Source: an uncultured Eubacterium sp.
GTDB lineage: Bacteria > Bacillota > Clostridia > Oscillospirales > Acutalibacteraceae
Reading direction: 5' to 3'
Assembly (NCBI GenBank): GCA_910584985.1
Contig: CAJUDJ010000007.1
Span: forward strand, 1 to 64,000
Length of the DNA: 64,000 nt
The position numbers and the translations under genes were made by a program. The notes under the pieces were generated by a model, which saw nothing but the letters and a program-made list of their open reading frames with translations, ran no database searches and was not told the origin of the DNA. Positions 24,537 through 32,883 of the stretch are shown piece by piece; positions within the stretch are counted from its first letter, which is position 1; every line of letters begins with the position of its first letter.

Positions 24537-24986
24537 TTAATAAAGCTTTTTGCCGTTTTCAATATCCATAATCTGATCCACTCTTGTTTTATGGCGGCCG
24601 CCCTCAAATTCCGTGTTCAGGAACACCTCCACAAGCTCCAGTGCAAGCCCTGTCCCAATCACCCTGTCGCCAAGACAAAGACAGTTTGCATCGTTATGCA
24701 GCCTTGTGTATTTTGCACTGAAATAATCCGAGCAGGCACAGGCACGGATTCCTTTCACCTTATTTGCAGCCATGGAAATGCCGATTCCCGTGCCGCAGCA
24801 AAGAATTGCCTTATCACATTCACCGCCTGCAACACCATCACACGCTTTCTGCGCTGCAATGGCATAATCAAATCTTTCAGGGCTGTAACAGCCGTAATCC
24901 TTATACGCAATTCCCTTTTCGCCAAGATACTTTATGATTTCCTGCTTCAGCGGAAATCCTGCGTGGTCTGAACCAAGTGCAATCAT
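24537..24986 (-). CDS. rpiB: Ribose-5-phosphate isomerase B
   Basis: Interconverts ribose-5-phosphate and ribulose-5-phosphate in the non-oxidative pentose phosphate pathway. The 149-residue protein begins MIALGSDHAGFPLKQ and has the active-site cysteine segment CCGTGIGISMAANK, both family signatures. The C-terminal GGRHKTRVDQI is also typical. It begins one base after tsaB ends, and is followed by a strong hairpin terminator. Confidence 0.95.
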   Translation of the reverse strand: MIALGSDHAGFPLKQEIIKYLGEKGIAYKDYGCYSPERFDYAIAAQKACDGVAGGECDKAILCCGTGIGISMAANKVKGIRACACSDYFSAKYTRLHNDANCLCLGDRVIGTGLALELVEVFLNTEFEGGRHKTRVDQIMDIENGKKLY

Positions 24987-24987
24987 T

Positions 24988-25662
24988 TTAGTTCTCCTTT
25001 TTCAACTTTAATTCACGCTCTGCCTGGCTTAATCTTAAATAAACGGGCATAAGCGATTCTGCTTTGATTTTTTCTTTATCGACTGCTGCAAGCGCAGTGC
25101 CAATACCGTTCTGCCATCGTTTTTCACCGTCAGCCAGAACAGCATTATTCTGATTTATATTGTTATAGCACAGTTCTGCACCGTCCCCTGCTATAATCAC
25201 CTTTTCATATGCTTCAATATCTTTCCTCAAATCCTCTATTGAAACAGCTCTGTCTGCACAAAGCCTTGTGATTTTACCATGTTCAGCTTTAAACAGCGCA
25301 TTGTAAAACTGCATTCGCCTTGCATCCATAACCGCACAGACCACAGCGTCTTCTTCAACAAAATTATACGCAATGGCTTCCAGTGCAGAAACGCTGATAC
25401 ACGGAATATCATAAGGAAATGCAAGCCCTTTAACCGTTGCAACACCAATTCTAACCCCGGTAAAGGAGCCCGGCCCTGCCGTAACTGCGATTGCATCTAG
25501 ATTTTTATATTCATAACCCTGCATTACGCTTTCAATAAGCGGCAGCAGCGTTTCGCTGTGTGTGAGCCCCTTGTTAATGAGTTCACTTTTTATAACCCTG
25601 CCGTTTTCCGTTAAAGCCGCAGAAGCCGTAACCGCAGAGGAATCAACAGAAAGAAGAAGCAT
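24988..25662 (-). CDS. tsaB: tRNA threonylcarbamoyladenosine biosynthesis protein TsaB
   Basis: Non-catalytic partner of TsaD in making t6A37 of ANN-decoding tRNAs. The 224-residue protein begins LLLSVDSSAVTASAAL and contains VTAGPGSFTGVRIGVATVKGLA, the family signature. Its ATG overlaps the stop of tsaE (TAATG). The tsaD gene is not in the window. Confidence 0.94.
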   Translation of the reverse strand: MLLLSVDSSAVTASAALTENGRVIKSELINKGLTHSETLLPLIESVMQGYEYKNLDAIAVTAGPGSFTGVRIGVATVKGLAFPYDIPCISVSALEAIAYNFVEEDAVVCAVMDARRMQFYNALFKAEHGKITRLCADRAVSIEDLRKDIEAYEKVIIAGDGAELCYNNINQNNAVLADGEKRWQNGIGTALAAVDKEKIKAESLMPVYLRLSQAERELKLKKEN

Positions 25663-26093
25663 TATCTGTTTTCACCTTTATTATAAATTTTTATTTCTCT
25701 TTCGCTGTCCGAAAGCTTGGAAATTTCAATAATTACTGCATCATCGGGCAGCGCGCCGTAAATGTTTTCGCTCCATTCCGCCGCAATGTAGGCATCTGTT
25801 TCAAGATAATCAAAAAAACCTGTGGAATATAAATCATCCCAGCCGTCAATACGGTACATATCAAAATGATAAAGGATTTTTCCTGCACCCCTGTATTCAT
25901 TGCAGATGGCAAAGGTGGGAGAAGAAACATCCGCATCTATTCCAAGCCCTTTTACTAATCCGGCCGTAAATGCAGTTTTCCCTGCACCCAAATCGCCAAG
26001 ATAACCGATTACAGTGCCCTTGGGCAGATTTTCTGCTAAGGAACATGCCAGTTCAACCGTTTCGGCATAGCTTTTTGTTTTATATATTTTCAT
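25662..26093 (-). CDS. tsaE: tRNA threonylcarbamoyladenosine biosynthesis ATPase TsaE
   Basis: ATPase that supports t6A synthesis by TsaB-TsaD. The P-loop GDLGAGKTAF and the SPTFAICNEY segment are diagnostic, with HFDMYRI downstream. I chose the ATG at 26093 (143 residues, the usual length); it lies one base after the fhs stop and has no strong ribosome-binding site, so translation is probably coupled to fhs. An upstream extension inside fhs has no support. Confidence 0.94.
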   Translation of the reverse strand: MKIYKTKSYAETVELACSLAENLPKGTVIGYLGDLGAGKTAFTAGLVKGLGIDADVSSPTFAICNEYRGAGKILYHFDMYRIDGWDDLYSTGFFDYLETDAYIAAEWSENIYGALPDDAVIIEISKLSDSEREIKIYNKGENR

Positions 26094-26094
26094 A

Positions 26095-27762
26095 TCAGAA
26101 AAGGCCAACGGTATTTCCGTTTTCATCAATATCAATTTTATATGCCGCAGGCGCTTTTGAAAGGCCGGGCATTGTCATAATAGAGCCCGTCTGGCAGACA
26201 AGGAAACCTGCACCGTTTGAAAGATTTACGGAAGACACGGTGATTCTGAAATCTTTCGGCCTGCCGAGAAGTGCAGGATTATCCGAAAGACTATACTGCG
26301 TTTTCGCCATACATACAGGCATTTTATCCGCACCGAGCGCAATAAAATCTTCAATACTCTTTTTCGCTTCTTTTGTGTAATCCACACCGTCTGCACCGTA
26401 AATTTCACGGGCAATGGTTTCAATTTTATCGTAAACAGACATATCAAGATCATACAGAAAATGGAAATTGCTTTCCTTTTCACAGGCTTCAACAACCTTT
26501 TCTGCAAGCTCAATTCCGCCGTTTCCGCCCTCTGCAAAGCATTTTGTTACTGCAAAATCAGCGCCCTTTTCTTCGCAGAAATTCTTTATAAATTCAATTT
26601 CCCTGTCCGTATCGGCATAAAAATGATTGATTGCAACCACAACTGGCACACCGTATTTTTTCAGATTATCAATATGTGCACCAAGATTTACAGAGCCCTT
26701 TTCAAGCGCCTGCATATTTTCTCCAATCAGCTCATTTTTCGCAACACCGCCATTATATTTCATAGAACGCACAGTTGAAACAAGAACAATACACGAAGGT
26801 TTAAGATTGGCAAAACGGCATTTGATATCAAGAAATTTTTCAGCGCCCAAATCAGAACCGAATCCGGCTTCGGTAACACAGTAATCGGCAAGCTTCAGCG
26901 CCGTTTTGGTTGCCCTTACCGAATTACAGCCATGGGCAATATTGGCAAACGGACCGCCGTGCATAATGGCAGGTGTATTTTCAAGTGTCTGCACAAGATT
27001 TGGTTTAATGGCATCCTTAAGAAGCACGGTCATTGCACCGTCAGCCTGAATATCTCTGCAATACACCGGTTTGTTGTCATAAGTATAAGCCACCAGAATA
27101 TTGCCAAGCCTTCTTTTCAAATCAAATAAATCTTCTGAAAGGCAAAGAATTGCCATAACCTCTGAAGCTACTGTAATAATGAAATGGTCCTCTCTCGGAA
27201 TACCGTTCAGCTTACCGCCGAGTGAACATACAATATTTCTGAGTGCACGGTCATTCATATCAAGACATCTTTTAACAAGAACTCTTCTCTGGTCAATCTG
27301 AAGTGCATTTCCCTGTTGAATATGATTATCGAGAATTGCGCACATAAGATTGTTTGCACTTGTTATGGCATGCATATCGCCTGTAAAATGAAGATTAATA
27401 TCCTCCATCGGCACAACCTGGCTGTAGCCGCCGCCGGCAGCACCGCCTTTAATTCCGAATACCGGACCGAGCGAAGGCTCACGAAGTGCAATCACTGCCT
27501 TTTTTCCGATTTTTGCAAGAGATTCACCAAGACCGATACTGACAGTGGTTTTCCCCTCTCCAGCCGGAGTGGGATTTACAGCTGTAACAAGAATCAGCTT
27601 ACCGTCCTGATTTTCTTTTACTCTTTCAATAAGTGTGTCGGATATTTTGGCTTTGTAATGGCCGTAAGGCTCAGTTTCGCTGCTTTTTATTCCGATTTCC
27701 TGTGCAATTTCAGCAATGGGCTTCATTTCTGCCTGCTGCGCAATTTCAATATCACTTAACAT
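26095..27762 (-). CDS. fhs: Formate-tetrahydrofolate ligase
   Basis: Makes 10-formyl-THF from formate, THF and ATP, feeding purine and one-carbon metabolism or the acetogenic methyl branch. The 555-residue protein has the P-loop-like AVNPTPAGEGKTTVSIGLGE, EPSLGPVFGIKGGAAGGGY and the C-terminal TMPGLSKAPA. I chose the ATG at 27762, with AGGT nine bases before it, over the ATG at 27777. It leads the operon with tsaE, tsaB, rpiB and the Nudix gene. No other Wood-Ljungdahl gene is nearby. Confidence 0.96.
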   Translation of the reverse strand: MLSDIEIAQQAEMKPIAEIAQEIGIKSSETEPYGHYKAKISDTLIERVKENQDGKLILVTAVNPTPAGEGKTTVSIGLGESLAKIGKKAVIALREPSLGPVFGIKGGAAGGGYSQVVPMEDINLHFTGDMHAITSANNLMCAILDNHIQQGNALQIDQRRVLVKRCLDMNDRALRNIVCSLGGKLNGIPREDHFIITVASEVMAILCLSEDLFDLKRRLGNILVAYTYDNKPVYCRDIQADGAMTVLLKDAIKPNLVQTLENTPAIMHGGPFANIAHGCNSVRATKTALKLADYCVTEAGFGSDLGAEKFLDIKCRFANLKPSCIVLVSTVRSMKYNGGVAKNELIGENMQALEKGSVNLGAHIDNLKKYGVPVVVAINHFYADTDREIEFIKNFCEEKGADFAVTKCFAEGGNGGIELAEKVVEACEKESNFHFLYDLDMSVYDKIETIAREIYGADGVDYTKEAKKSIEDFIALGADKMPVCMAKTQYSLSDNPALLGRPKDFRITVSSVNLSNGAGFLVCQTGSIMTMPGLSKAPAAYKIDIDENGNTVGLF

Positions 27763-27794
27763 TAATCTACCTGCCATTCTTAATTTTTTATTTT

Positions 27795-27823
27795 ATTATA
27801 TATTAAAATTTATAATAATTCAA
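27795..27823 (-). promoter_or_regulatory. Promoter of the fhs operon
   Basis: Minus-strand TTGAAT (27818-27823), 17-base spacer, TATAAT (27795-27800). Confidence 0.65.
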
Positions 27824-27841
27824 CTGTTAATAATTTTCATC

Positions 27842-27870
27842 TTGAAAATAATTCAATTAAAGAATATAAT
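27842..27870 (+). promoter_or_regulatory. Promoter of the rodA-like gene
   Basis: TTGAAA (27842-27847), 17-base spacer, TATAAT (27865-27870), 27 bases before the start codon. It is divergent from the fhs promoter. Confidence 0.7.
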
Positions 27871-27897
27871 ATAAAAAATAATTAAAGGAGACAGAGT

Positions 27898-29067
27898 ATG
27901 GATAGCACAAAAAGAAAAACATCTTTCGGCGAATTTTTCGGCGGTCTTGATCATATTTCAATCATAACTTCACTGATTTGCTCTGTCTTTGGTTTTCTTC
28001 TTGTTTACAGCTCGGTATATTCCAGCCTTAACCCCGAAACACTTCTTACTTCATCCGTAAAGGTTATGCTGGTATCTGTGCTTTCAACTGCTGTTGGTAT
28101 AATACTGGCATTAACACTTTCCATGATAAACTATGAGGCCATAAGCAAGCTTTGGCCGTTTATAGCAGCAGCCTGTGCTGTGCTGATGATTATAACTTAT
28201 TTTTTCGGAAGCGGCCCGCCTGACAGACCGGATGCAAGAAGCTGGCTTGATTTTAAAATATTTACGATTCAGCCTTCGGAATTTCTTAAAATAGGCTTTA
28301 TTATTTCCTTTTCCTATCATCTGGACTTGGTTAAGGATAAAATAAACAGAATTAAAACGATAATTCCGCTTGTTATTCACGGCCTTATCCCGATTGCACT
28401 TGTGGTGCTTACCGGTGATGCAGGATCTGCGCTTATCTTTCTGCTTATGCTGATAGGTATGCTGTTTTTTGCAAAGATTAACATCGGTTATTTTGCAGCA
28501 GGCATCTGCGCAATCATTGTTGCTTTTATCGGTGCATGGCGACTGGGAATCATAAATGGGCTTCAGCGCTCCAGAATTGAAGCACTTTTTTATCCGGAGG
28601 AATATGCCGATGTTATGTATCAGCAGATAAACGGAAAAATAGCACTGGGCAGCGGCGGTTTATTCGGACAGGGCTATCTTCAGGGAAAAATGACACAGAG
28701 CGGTGCTGTGCCGGTTAATGAAAGCGATATGATTCTTACCGTTGCCGGCGAGGAATTCGGATACATAGGTGCAATGGCAGCAATTTTGCTGCTTGCCGTT
28801 TTAATTATAAGAATTGCTGTAATCGGATTAAAGGCAAGGGATAATGTTGGTTATCTTATGTGTATGGGCATTTCTGTTATGCTGTTTGCACAGGTTTTCG
28901 TAAATATCGGAATGGAACTTTCCCTGCTTCCGTGCATCGGAATCACGCTTCCCCTGTTTTCTTCGGGCGGTTCATCCAGCTTAAGCATTTATATTGCACT
29001 TGGCATAGTTCTTTCGGTTTACAGATACAGCAAAGCACAGAATGTTTCTCTCTTTTACAAATATTGA
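27898..29067 (+). CDS. rodA: SEDS-family peptidoglycan glycosyltransferase (RodA/FtsW)
   Basis: Polymerises lipid II into glycan strands with a partner class B PBP. The 389-residue protein has about ten membrane segments and the SEDS motifs: GPPDRPDARSWLDF, IQPSEFLKIGFI, LTGDAGSALIF, VNESDMILTVAGEEFGYIG and the C-terminal LPLFSSGGSS. A standard AAGGAG site precedes the ATG. RodA (elongation) is preferred over FtsW or SpoVE because there is no division or sporulation context, but this is not certain. It is a single-gene unit ending at a strong terminator. Confidence 0.92.
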   Translation: MDSTKRKTSFGEFFGGLDHISIITSLICSVFGFLLVYSSVYSSLNPETLLTSSVKVMLVSVLSTAVGIILALTLSMINYEAISKLWPFIAAACAVLMIITYFFGSGPPDRPDARSWLDFKIFTIQPSEFLKIGFIISFSYHLDLVKDKINRIKTIIPLVIHGLIPIALVVLTGDAGSALIFLLMLIGMLFFAKINIGYFAAGICAIIVAFIGAWRLGIINGLQRSRIEALFYPEEYADVMYQQINGKIALGSGGLFGQGYLQGKMTQSGAVPVNESDMILTVAGEEFGYIGAMAAILLLAVLIIRIAVIGLKARDNVGYLMCMGISVMLFAQVFVNIGMELSLLPCIGITLPLFSSGGSSSLSIYIALGIVLSVYRYSKAQNVSLFYKY

Positions 29068-29082
29068 TATTTTCTTTACAGG

Positions 29083-29124
29083 AAAAAGACTGCTTCGGGA
29101 AATACTCCTGAAGCAGTCTTTTTT
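29083..29124. terminator. Bidirectional terminator between rodA and cdaR
   Basis: AAAGACTGCTTC pairs with GAAGCAGTCTTT (29085-29121), with a run of A before and T after. Confidence 0.8.
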
Positions 29125-29127
29125 ATA

Positions 29128-30405
29128 TTATTTCGGTGTAACATTAACAGTAACGGTATAATCTCCAAGCACCCAGCAGCTGCCTTGGGAAGAAACACTG
29201 AAAACAACCCTGCATTTGGTTGTCTTTTCGTCAATCGTGCCGTTTTCCTCCATAGGTGCAAGCGTAAGCGTAAGGCTTGATTTATCAATGCTTTCTATAA
29301 CATCCTCAGCTGCAATAACGGTAACGGAATTCGAGGATATTCCTGTTACGGAAACATTATAATCCTTAAGATCAGGTTTAATATCACGCCTGTAAATCGG
29401 AATTGTTTTTGACGCATAATTATCGGGAACCGTAACGGTAACCGTTATTTCTTTCGTTCCGTCAAGCACTTTAATTCCGCTCAGCTGCGAGGTATCAAAT
29501 GTGAATGTATTTTCACCTGTAGTCAAATCACTGAAAGAAATATTGCCAAGCATAAGCTCGTTTGAAGCATTGCTTTCCAATGCACCTACCTGCACAGAGG
29601 TTACAGAATATCTGACATCCAGAATATCTGCAGCATTATCCGGCCCTGAAACAAACGAAACCGCAGGCCTTAAATTCTGAACCTTTAAAATCGGAACATT
29701 TGCAACAAAATTTTCACTTTCCGGCGCAACCACGGTTACATAATTCACAATATTATTATTTTCATCAACAGCTCTTGGCTGAAGATTTACACGCTGTGAT
29801 TCGGTTAATCCGCTTTCAAGATTAACATCGGCAACCACCTTTTCAACACTGGAAATATAGCTTCTCGGACCTTTAATCACTGCTGTGCTCTGATTAATTA
29901 CAACATCCCCCACAACATAGCCGTCAGCTGCAAAATCATCATTCAGATAATTCAGTTCAATCGGCATGGCTGCTTCCTGGGCAACATCATAATAACCTTG
30001 CGCAGAGGTCGGAAAATAGTGATCCACCTTAAATTCAGCATCGGCAGGTATGTTAATATTAATCGGAACGGAAAGATAACCTGTTGATGTAACATTGCTT
30101 GTTTGAAGAGACGCCGTAATATCCTTTTCTGTTATATCCTTGGCAATGTATTTTTTGCAGGAAACGGTTACTTCAACCGTTAAATCACTGTTACCGTAAT
30201 ATGCAATACCAAGCTGTTCGGCAAGTGTATCGGTAAAATCAACCGTTACGGGAACTGTAATGGTTTTTGTGGTTTCAGGACTTAAAGTCATTGAACTTGT
30301 AATCCATATAATCACTGCCGCAATGATGGAGCAAACAATAAGATATCTGTCATTATAAACAAGCTTTCTGAAAGAAAACTTACGCTTTTTATTTTCATTT
30401 TCCAT
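29128..30405 (-). CDS. cdaR: YbbR-domain protein CdaR, regulator of CdaA
   Basis: Membrane-anchored regulator of the c-di-AMP synthase CdaA. The 425-residue protein has a short basic cytoplasmic N-terminus, one membrane anchor (about 20-42, YLIVCSIIAAVIIWITSSM) and an extracytoplasmic part made of repeated YbbR beta domains. Recurrent VDFTD, VINQSTAVIKGP and TVTVPDNY stretches mark them. It begins at the last base of cdaA (TAATG), the usual gene order. GlmM, often the third gene of this locus, is absent. Confidence 0.92.
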   Translation of the reverse strand: MENENKKRKFSFRKLVYNDRYLIVCSIIAAVIIWITSSMTLSPETTKTITVPVTVDFTDTLAEQLGIAYYGNSDLTVEVTVSCKKYIAKDITEKDITASLQTSNVTSTGYLSVPININIPADAEFKVDHYFPTSAQGYYDVAQEAAMPIELNYLNDDFAADGYVVGDVVINQSTAVIKGPRSYISSVEKVVADVNLESGLTESQRVNLQPRAVDENNNIVNYVTVVAPESENFVANVPILKVQNLRPAVSFVSGPDNAADILDVRYSVTSVQVGALESNASNELMLGNISFSDLTTGENTFTFDTSQLSGIKVLDGTKEITVTVTVPDNYASKTIPIYRRDIKPDLKDYNVSVTGISSNSVTVIAAEDVIESIDKSSLTLTLAPMEENGTIDEKTTKCRVVFSVSSQGSCWVLGDYTVTVNVTPK

Positions 30406-31274
30406 TATTTTTTCATCCTCCTTACAAGCCTTGTAATAATCTTGTCATCAGATGAATTATCATTCGGAATAAATTCATTCATCAGAATATCTCTTAAATC
30501 ACCATCTGAAATATCGCTTTGAATAAAACCGCCTTTTGCAAGAGAAATAGCACCTGTTTCCTCAGAAACAACAACAATTAGCGCATCACTTTCCTCAGAC
30601 AGACCGATTGCAGCACGATGGCGTGTTCCGAAAGAGGCCTGAACATCCTTTTTGGTAAGCGGAAGAATACATCCTGCAGCATAAACTTTTCCGCCCCTTA
30701 TAATCATTGCCCCGTCATGAAGCGGTGTTTTCGGAAAGAAAATACTTTCAATAAGTGCTCTTGTGGCCTTTGCATTCACAACCGTGCCGCTGTTGATTAC
30801 ATTGCCGAGAAGCGTTCCCTTTTCAAAAACAATTAAAGCACCGGTTTTATTATCACTCATATTTGAACAGGCTTTAATAACAGCCTCTATCCCGTTTTCA
30901 ATTTCAGCAATTCCTGCGGCAACATCAGGATGAATGATGGTTTTAAAGCTTTTTCTTGCGGCACCCTTTCCGATGGATTCCAATATGTTTCGCAGCTCCG
31001 GAGCAAAGATTACTGCCACAATAATTAAAATATTGGAAAAAACAGATTCAAAAATATAACTTGAAGCTTCCATATTCAGCAAATACACAACAAGATAAAT
31101 ACAGGCCAGAAAAACAATGCCTTTAACAAGCTGCATTGCTCTTGTTTCTCTTATAATCCGAACACAAACATATATGAAAACCGCAACCAATACGATATCC
31201 AGTAAATCTGTAATGCGAAAAGTTGAAAAAACACTCAATATTTTGTAAAAAAAATCTGACAGGGTATTCAGCAT
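30405..31274 (-). CDS. cdaA: Diadenylate cyclase CdaA
   Basis: Makes c-di-AMP from two ATP; the product controls potassium and osmolyte uptake and cell-wall homeostasis. The 289-residue protein has three N-terminal membrane helices (about 26-42, 49-67, 78-92) and a DAC/DisA_N domain with the catalytic DGA (187-189) and RHR (218-220). It is the first gene of a two-gene unit with cdaR. Confidence 0.95.
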   Translation of the reverse strand: MLNTLSDFFYKILSVFSTFRITDLLDIVLVAVFIYVCVRIIRETRAMQLVKGIVFLACIYLVVYLLNMEASSYIFESVFSNILIIVAVIFAPELRNILESIGKGAARKSFKTIIHPDVAAGIAEIENGIEAVIKACSNMSDNKTGALIVFEKGTLLGNVINSGTVVNAKATRALIESIFFPKTPLHDGAMIIRGGKVYAAGCILPLTKKDVQASFGTRHRAAIGLSEESDALIVVVSEETGAISLAKGGFIQSDISDGDLRDILMNEFIPNDNSSDDKIITRLVRRMKK

Positions 31275-31483
31275 ATAAAATTCCCTTCGTTTCTTTGTAA
31301 ATTATATTATACTGTAAGCAAATAAGGGAAAAAACTTTTTAACGCAGTTTAAAAACACGGGAATACTCCTGTATTTTGGGCTTTAAACAAGTGCAAAGAT
31401 AAATTGCCTTTCAAAACCTTTTATCCCTATTTGGTTTCTGTCTATATATATTAACACACTAATATAAAATAATAAAGTCGAAA
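31275..31483. other. Intergenic region upstream of cdaA
   Basis: No gene is seen in these 209 bases. A TATAAT-like -10 box on the minus strand (within CAGTATAATATAAT, about 31305-31318) probably serves cdaA. A weak hairpin, ACAGGAgtaTTCCCGT on the minus strand followed by GTTTTT, may end the cysteine desulfurase transcript. Confidence 0.35.
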
Positions 31484-32614
31484 TCAGATTTTTTTTAAGG
31501 ATTTCAAAAAAAATTCACAATCGCGGCGAGTTGTGAAAATCGAAGGACAAAGCCTTACTGTTCCCCTTTCAAGCGTATTGAAAAACCGATGGGCAAGCGG
31601 CGAGCAATGAAGCCCTGCCCTTACCGCAATATTATGCTCAGCCAGAAGTGCAGCCGTTTTTTCACTTGAATAATCCTTGTAATTAAAGGAAATAATAGGC
31701 ACGGATTTATTTTTTTCAGGCTTTGGACAATACAAAACCGCATCGGAATTTTTAGACAGCCCGTTAAACAGGCAATCCGTTACAGCAAGCTCATGCTGAT
31801 AAATATGCTCCATTCCTTTTGAATTTATAAAATCTATCCCTGCTCCGAGCGAAAGAATTCCGCTGTTGTTCAGTGTGCCTGCTTCAAGTCGGTCCGGAAA
31901 AAAATCCGGCTGATTCGGATTTGTGGATTCACTGCCCGTGCCGCCGTCTATAAGCGTATTCAGATAGGTGCCTTCTTTAACGGCAATAAAGCCCGTGCCC
32001 ATATTCCCGAAAAGACACTTGTGCCCGGGTGCACAGAGAATATCAATATGATTTTTCTTTGCATCAATGGGAATAACACCTGCACCCTGCGCAGCATCCA
32101 CAATAAATCTTATATTATGCTGTTTCGCAATTTCCCCGATTTTTTCAATCGGAAAAACCACACCAAAAACATTTGATGCCGCCATGCAGACAATAAGAGA
32201 GGTGTTTTTTCTGATAAGACGCTCAAAATTTAAAGCCGTTTCAGCTGCATCAAAGCTGTAATCGGCAACATCAAACTGAATAATGCCGTCATTTTTAAGA
32301 TGGTTTACAACACGCCAGACAGCATTATGCTCCAACGCAGAAATAATTACATGATCACCCGGTTTTACACTGCCTTTTATTGCCATATTCACTGCCTGGG
32401 TGCAGTTCATTGTAAAGGCAATATTCTGAGGCTCAAAACCAAACATAGCACCGATTTTTTCACGAACCGAATAAATCTTCTCAGCAGTATGAACTGAGGC
32501 CGCATAACCGCCTCTGCCGGAATTAAAACTGTAATTTTTTAAGGCATTTACTGTATTTGATAAAACATTCACGGGCTTCGGATAAGATGTTGCCCCATTA
32601 TCAAAATATATCAA
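31484..32614 (-). CDS. Cysteine desulfurase-family PLP enzyme
   Basis: Class V aminotransferase fold, group II cysteine desulfurase/selenocysteine lyase (Csd/SufS-like), which takes sulfur or selenium from cysteine or selenocysteine. The 376-residue protein has the PLP lysine in APGHKCLFGNMGTG and the catalytic cysteine in RAGLHCSPLAHR. The upstream DUF3343 gene overlaps it by four bases. That pair is known in selenium- or sulfur-trafficking clusters of anaerobes, so this enzyme may supply selenium or sulfur for a cofactor rather than general Fe-S assembly. No SelD, SelA or selenoprotein is visible here. Confidence 0.87.
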   Translation of the reverse strand: MIYFDNGATSYPKPVNVLSNTVNALKNYSFNSGRGGYAASVHTAEKIYSVREKIGAMFGFEPQNIAFTMNCTQAVNMAIKGSVKPGDHVIISALEHNAVWRVVNHLKNDGIIQFDVADYSFDAAETALNFERLIRKNTSLIVCMAASNVFGVVFPIEKIGEIAKQHNIRFIVDAAQGAGVIPIDAKKNHIDILCAPGHKCLFGNMGTGFIAVKEGTYLNTLIDGGTGSESTNPNQPDFFPDRLEAGTLNNSGILSLGAGIDFINSKGMEHIYQHELAVTDCLFNGLSKNSDAVLYCPKPEKNKSVPIISFNYKDYSSEKTAALLAEHNIAVRAGLHCSPLAHRFFNTLERGTVRLCPSIFTTRRDCEFFLKSLKKI

Positions 32615-32826
32615 CGCCGTTCTGTCCCCAATATTCTGATGCCGTTTCTTTCAAGAAGCGCCTTTATATGATGCTCGTTATCCTCTGTTCTGATTACATA
32701 ACCGCATCCATCGCCGGGAACAGGATTTTCAAGCCTTTGAATAACGGCTTTAACAGAATTTTTATTTAAAACACTTTTTGCACGCTGTGCATTGGTAATT
32801 GATCCTACCTTTATATATAAATTCAT
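32611..32826 (-). CDS. DUF3343 putative Se/S carrier protein
   Basis: A 71-residue protein with the short beta-alpha-beta pattern of DUF3343, proposed as a selenium/sulfur carrier. Single Cys42 in PGDGCGYVI would be the carrier residue, and the C-terminal GIRILGTERR is basic. It is translationally coupled to the cysteine desulfurase gene. Its ribosome-binding site GAGGT lies inside the 3' arm of a long hairpin (32831-32870), an unusual arrangement. Confidence 0.82.
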   Translation of the reverse strand: MNLYIKVGSITNAQRAKSVLNKNSVKAVIQRLENPVPGDGCGYVIRTEDNEHHIKALLERNGIRILGTERR

Positions 32827-32830
32827 AGTA

Positions 32831-32870
32831 AAAACCTCACTTTCTTCATACTATGAAAAAGTGAGGTTTT
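32831..32870 (-). terminator. Long hairpin: MFS terminator and cover of the DUF3343 ribosome-binding site
   Basis: AAAACCTCACTTT (32831-32843) pairs with AAAGTGAGGTTTT (32858-32870), and TTCATA with TATGAA inside it, giving about 19 bp with one bulged base. On the minus strand it is followed by TTTTTAC and can end the MFS transcript. The 3' arm also holds the GAGGT ribosome-binding site of the DUF3343 gene, and a minimal 8-codon ORF (32823-32849) starts in the loop and ends on that gene's ATG. Confidence 0.65.
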
Positions 32871-32883
32871 CGTTTAATCAATA

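Noticed and set aside
31275..31483. Riboswitch before cdaA
   Set aside because: The 209-base gap has only a weak hairpin and a promoter; I could find no ydaO/yuaA (c-di-AMP) motif or terminator/antiterminator pair.
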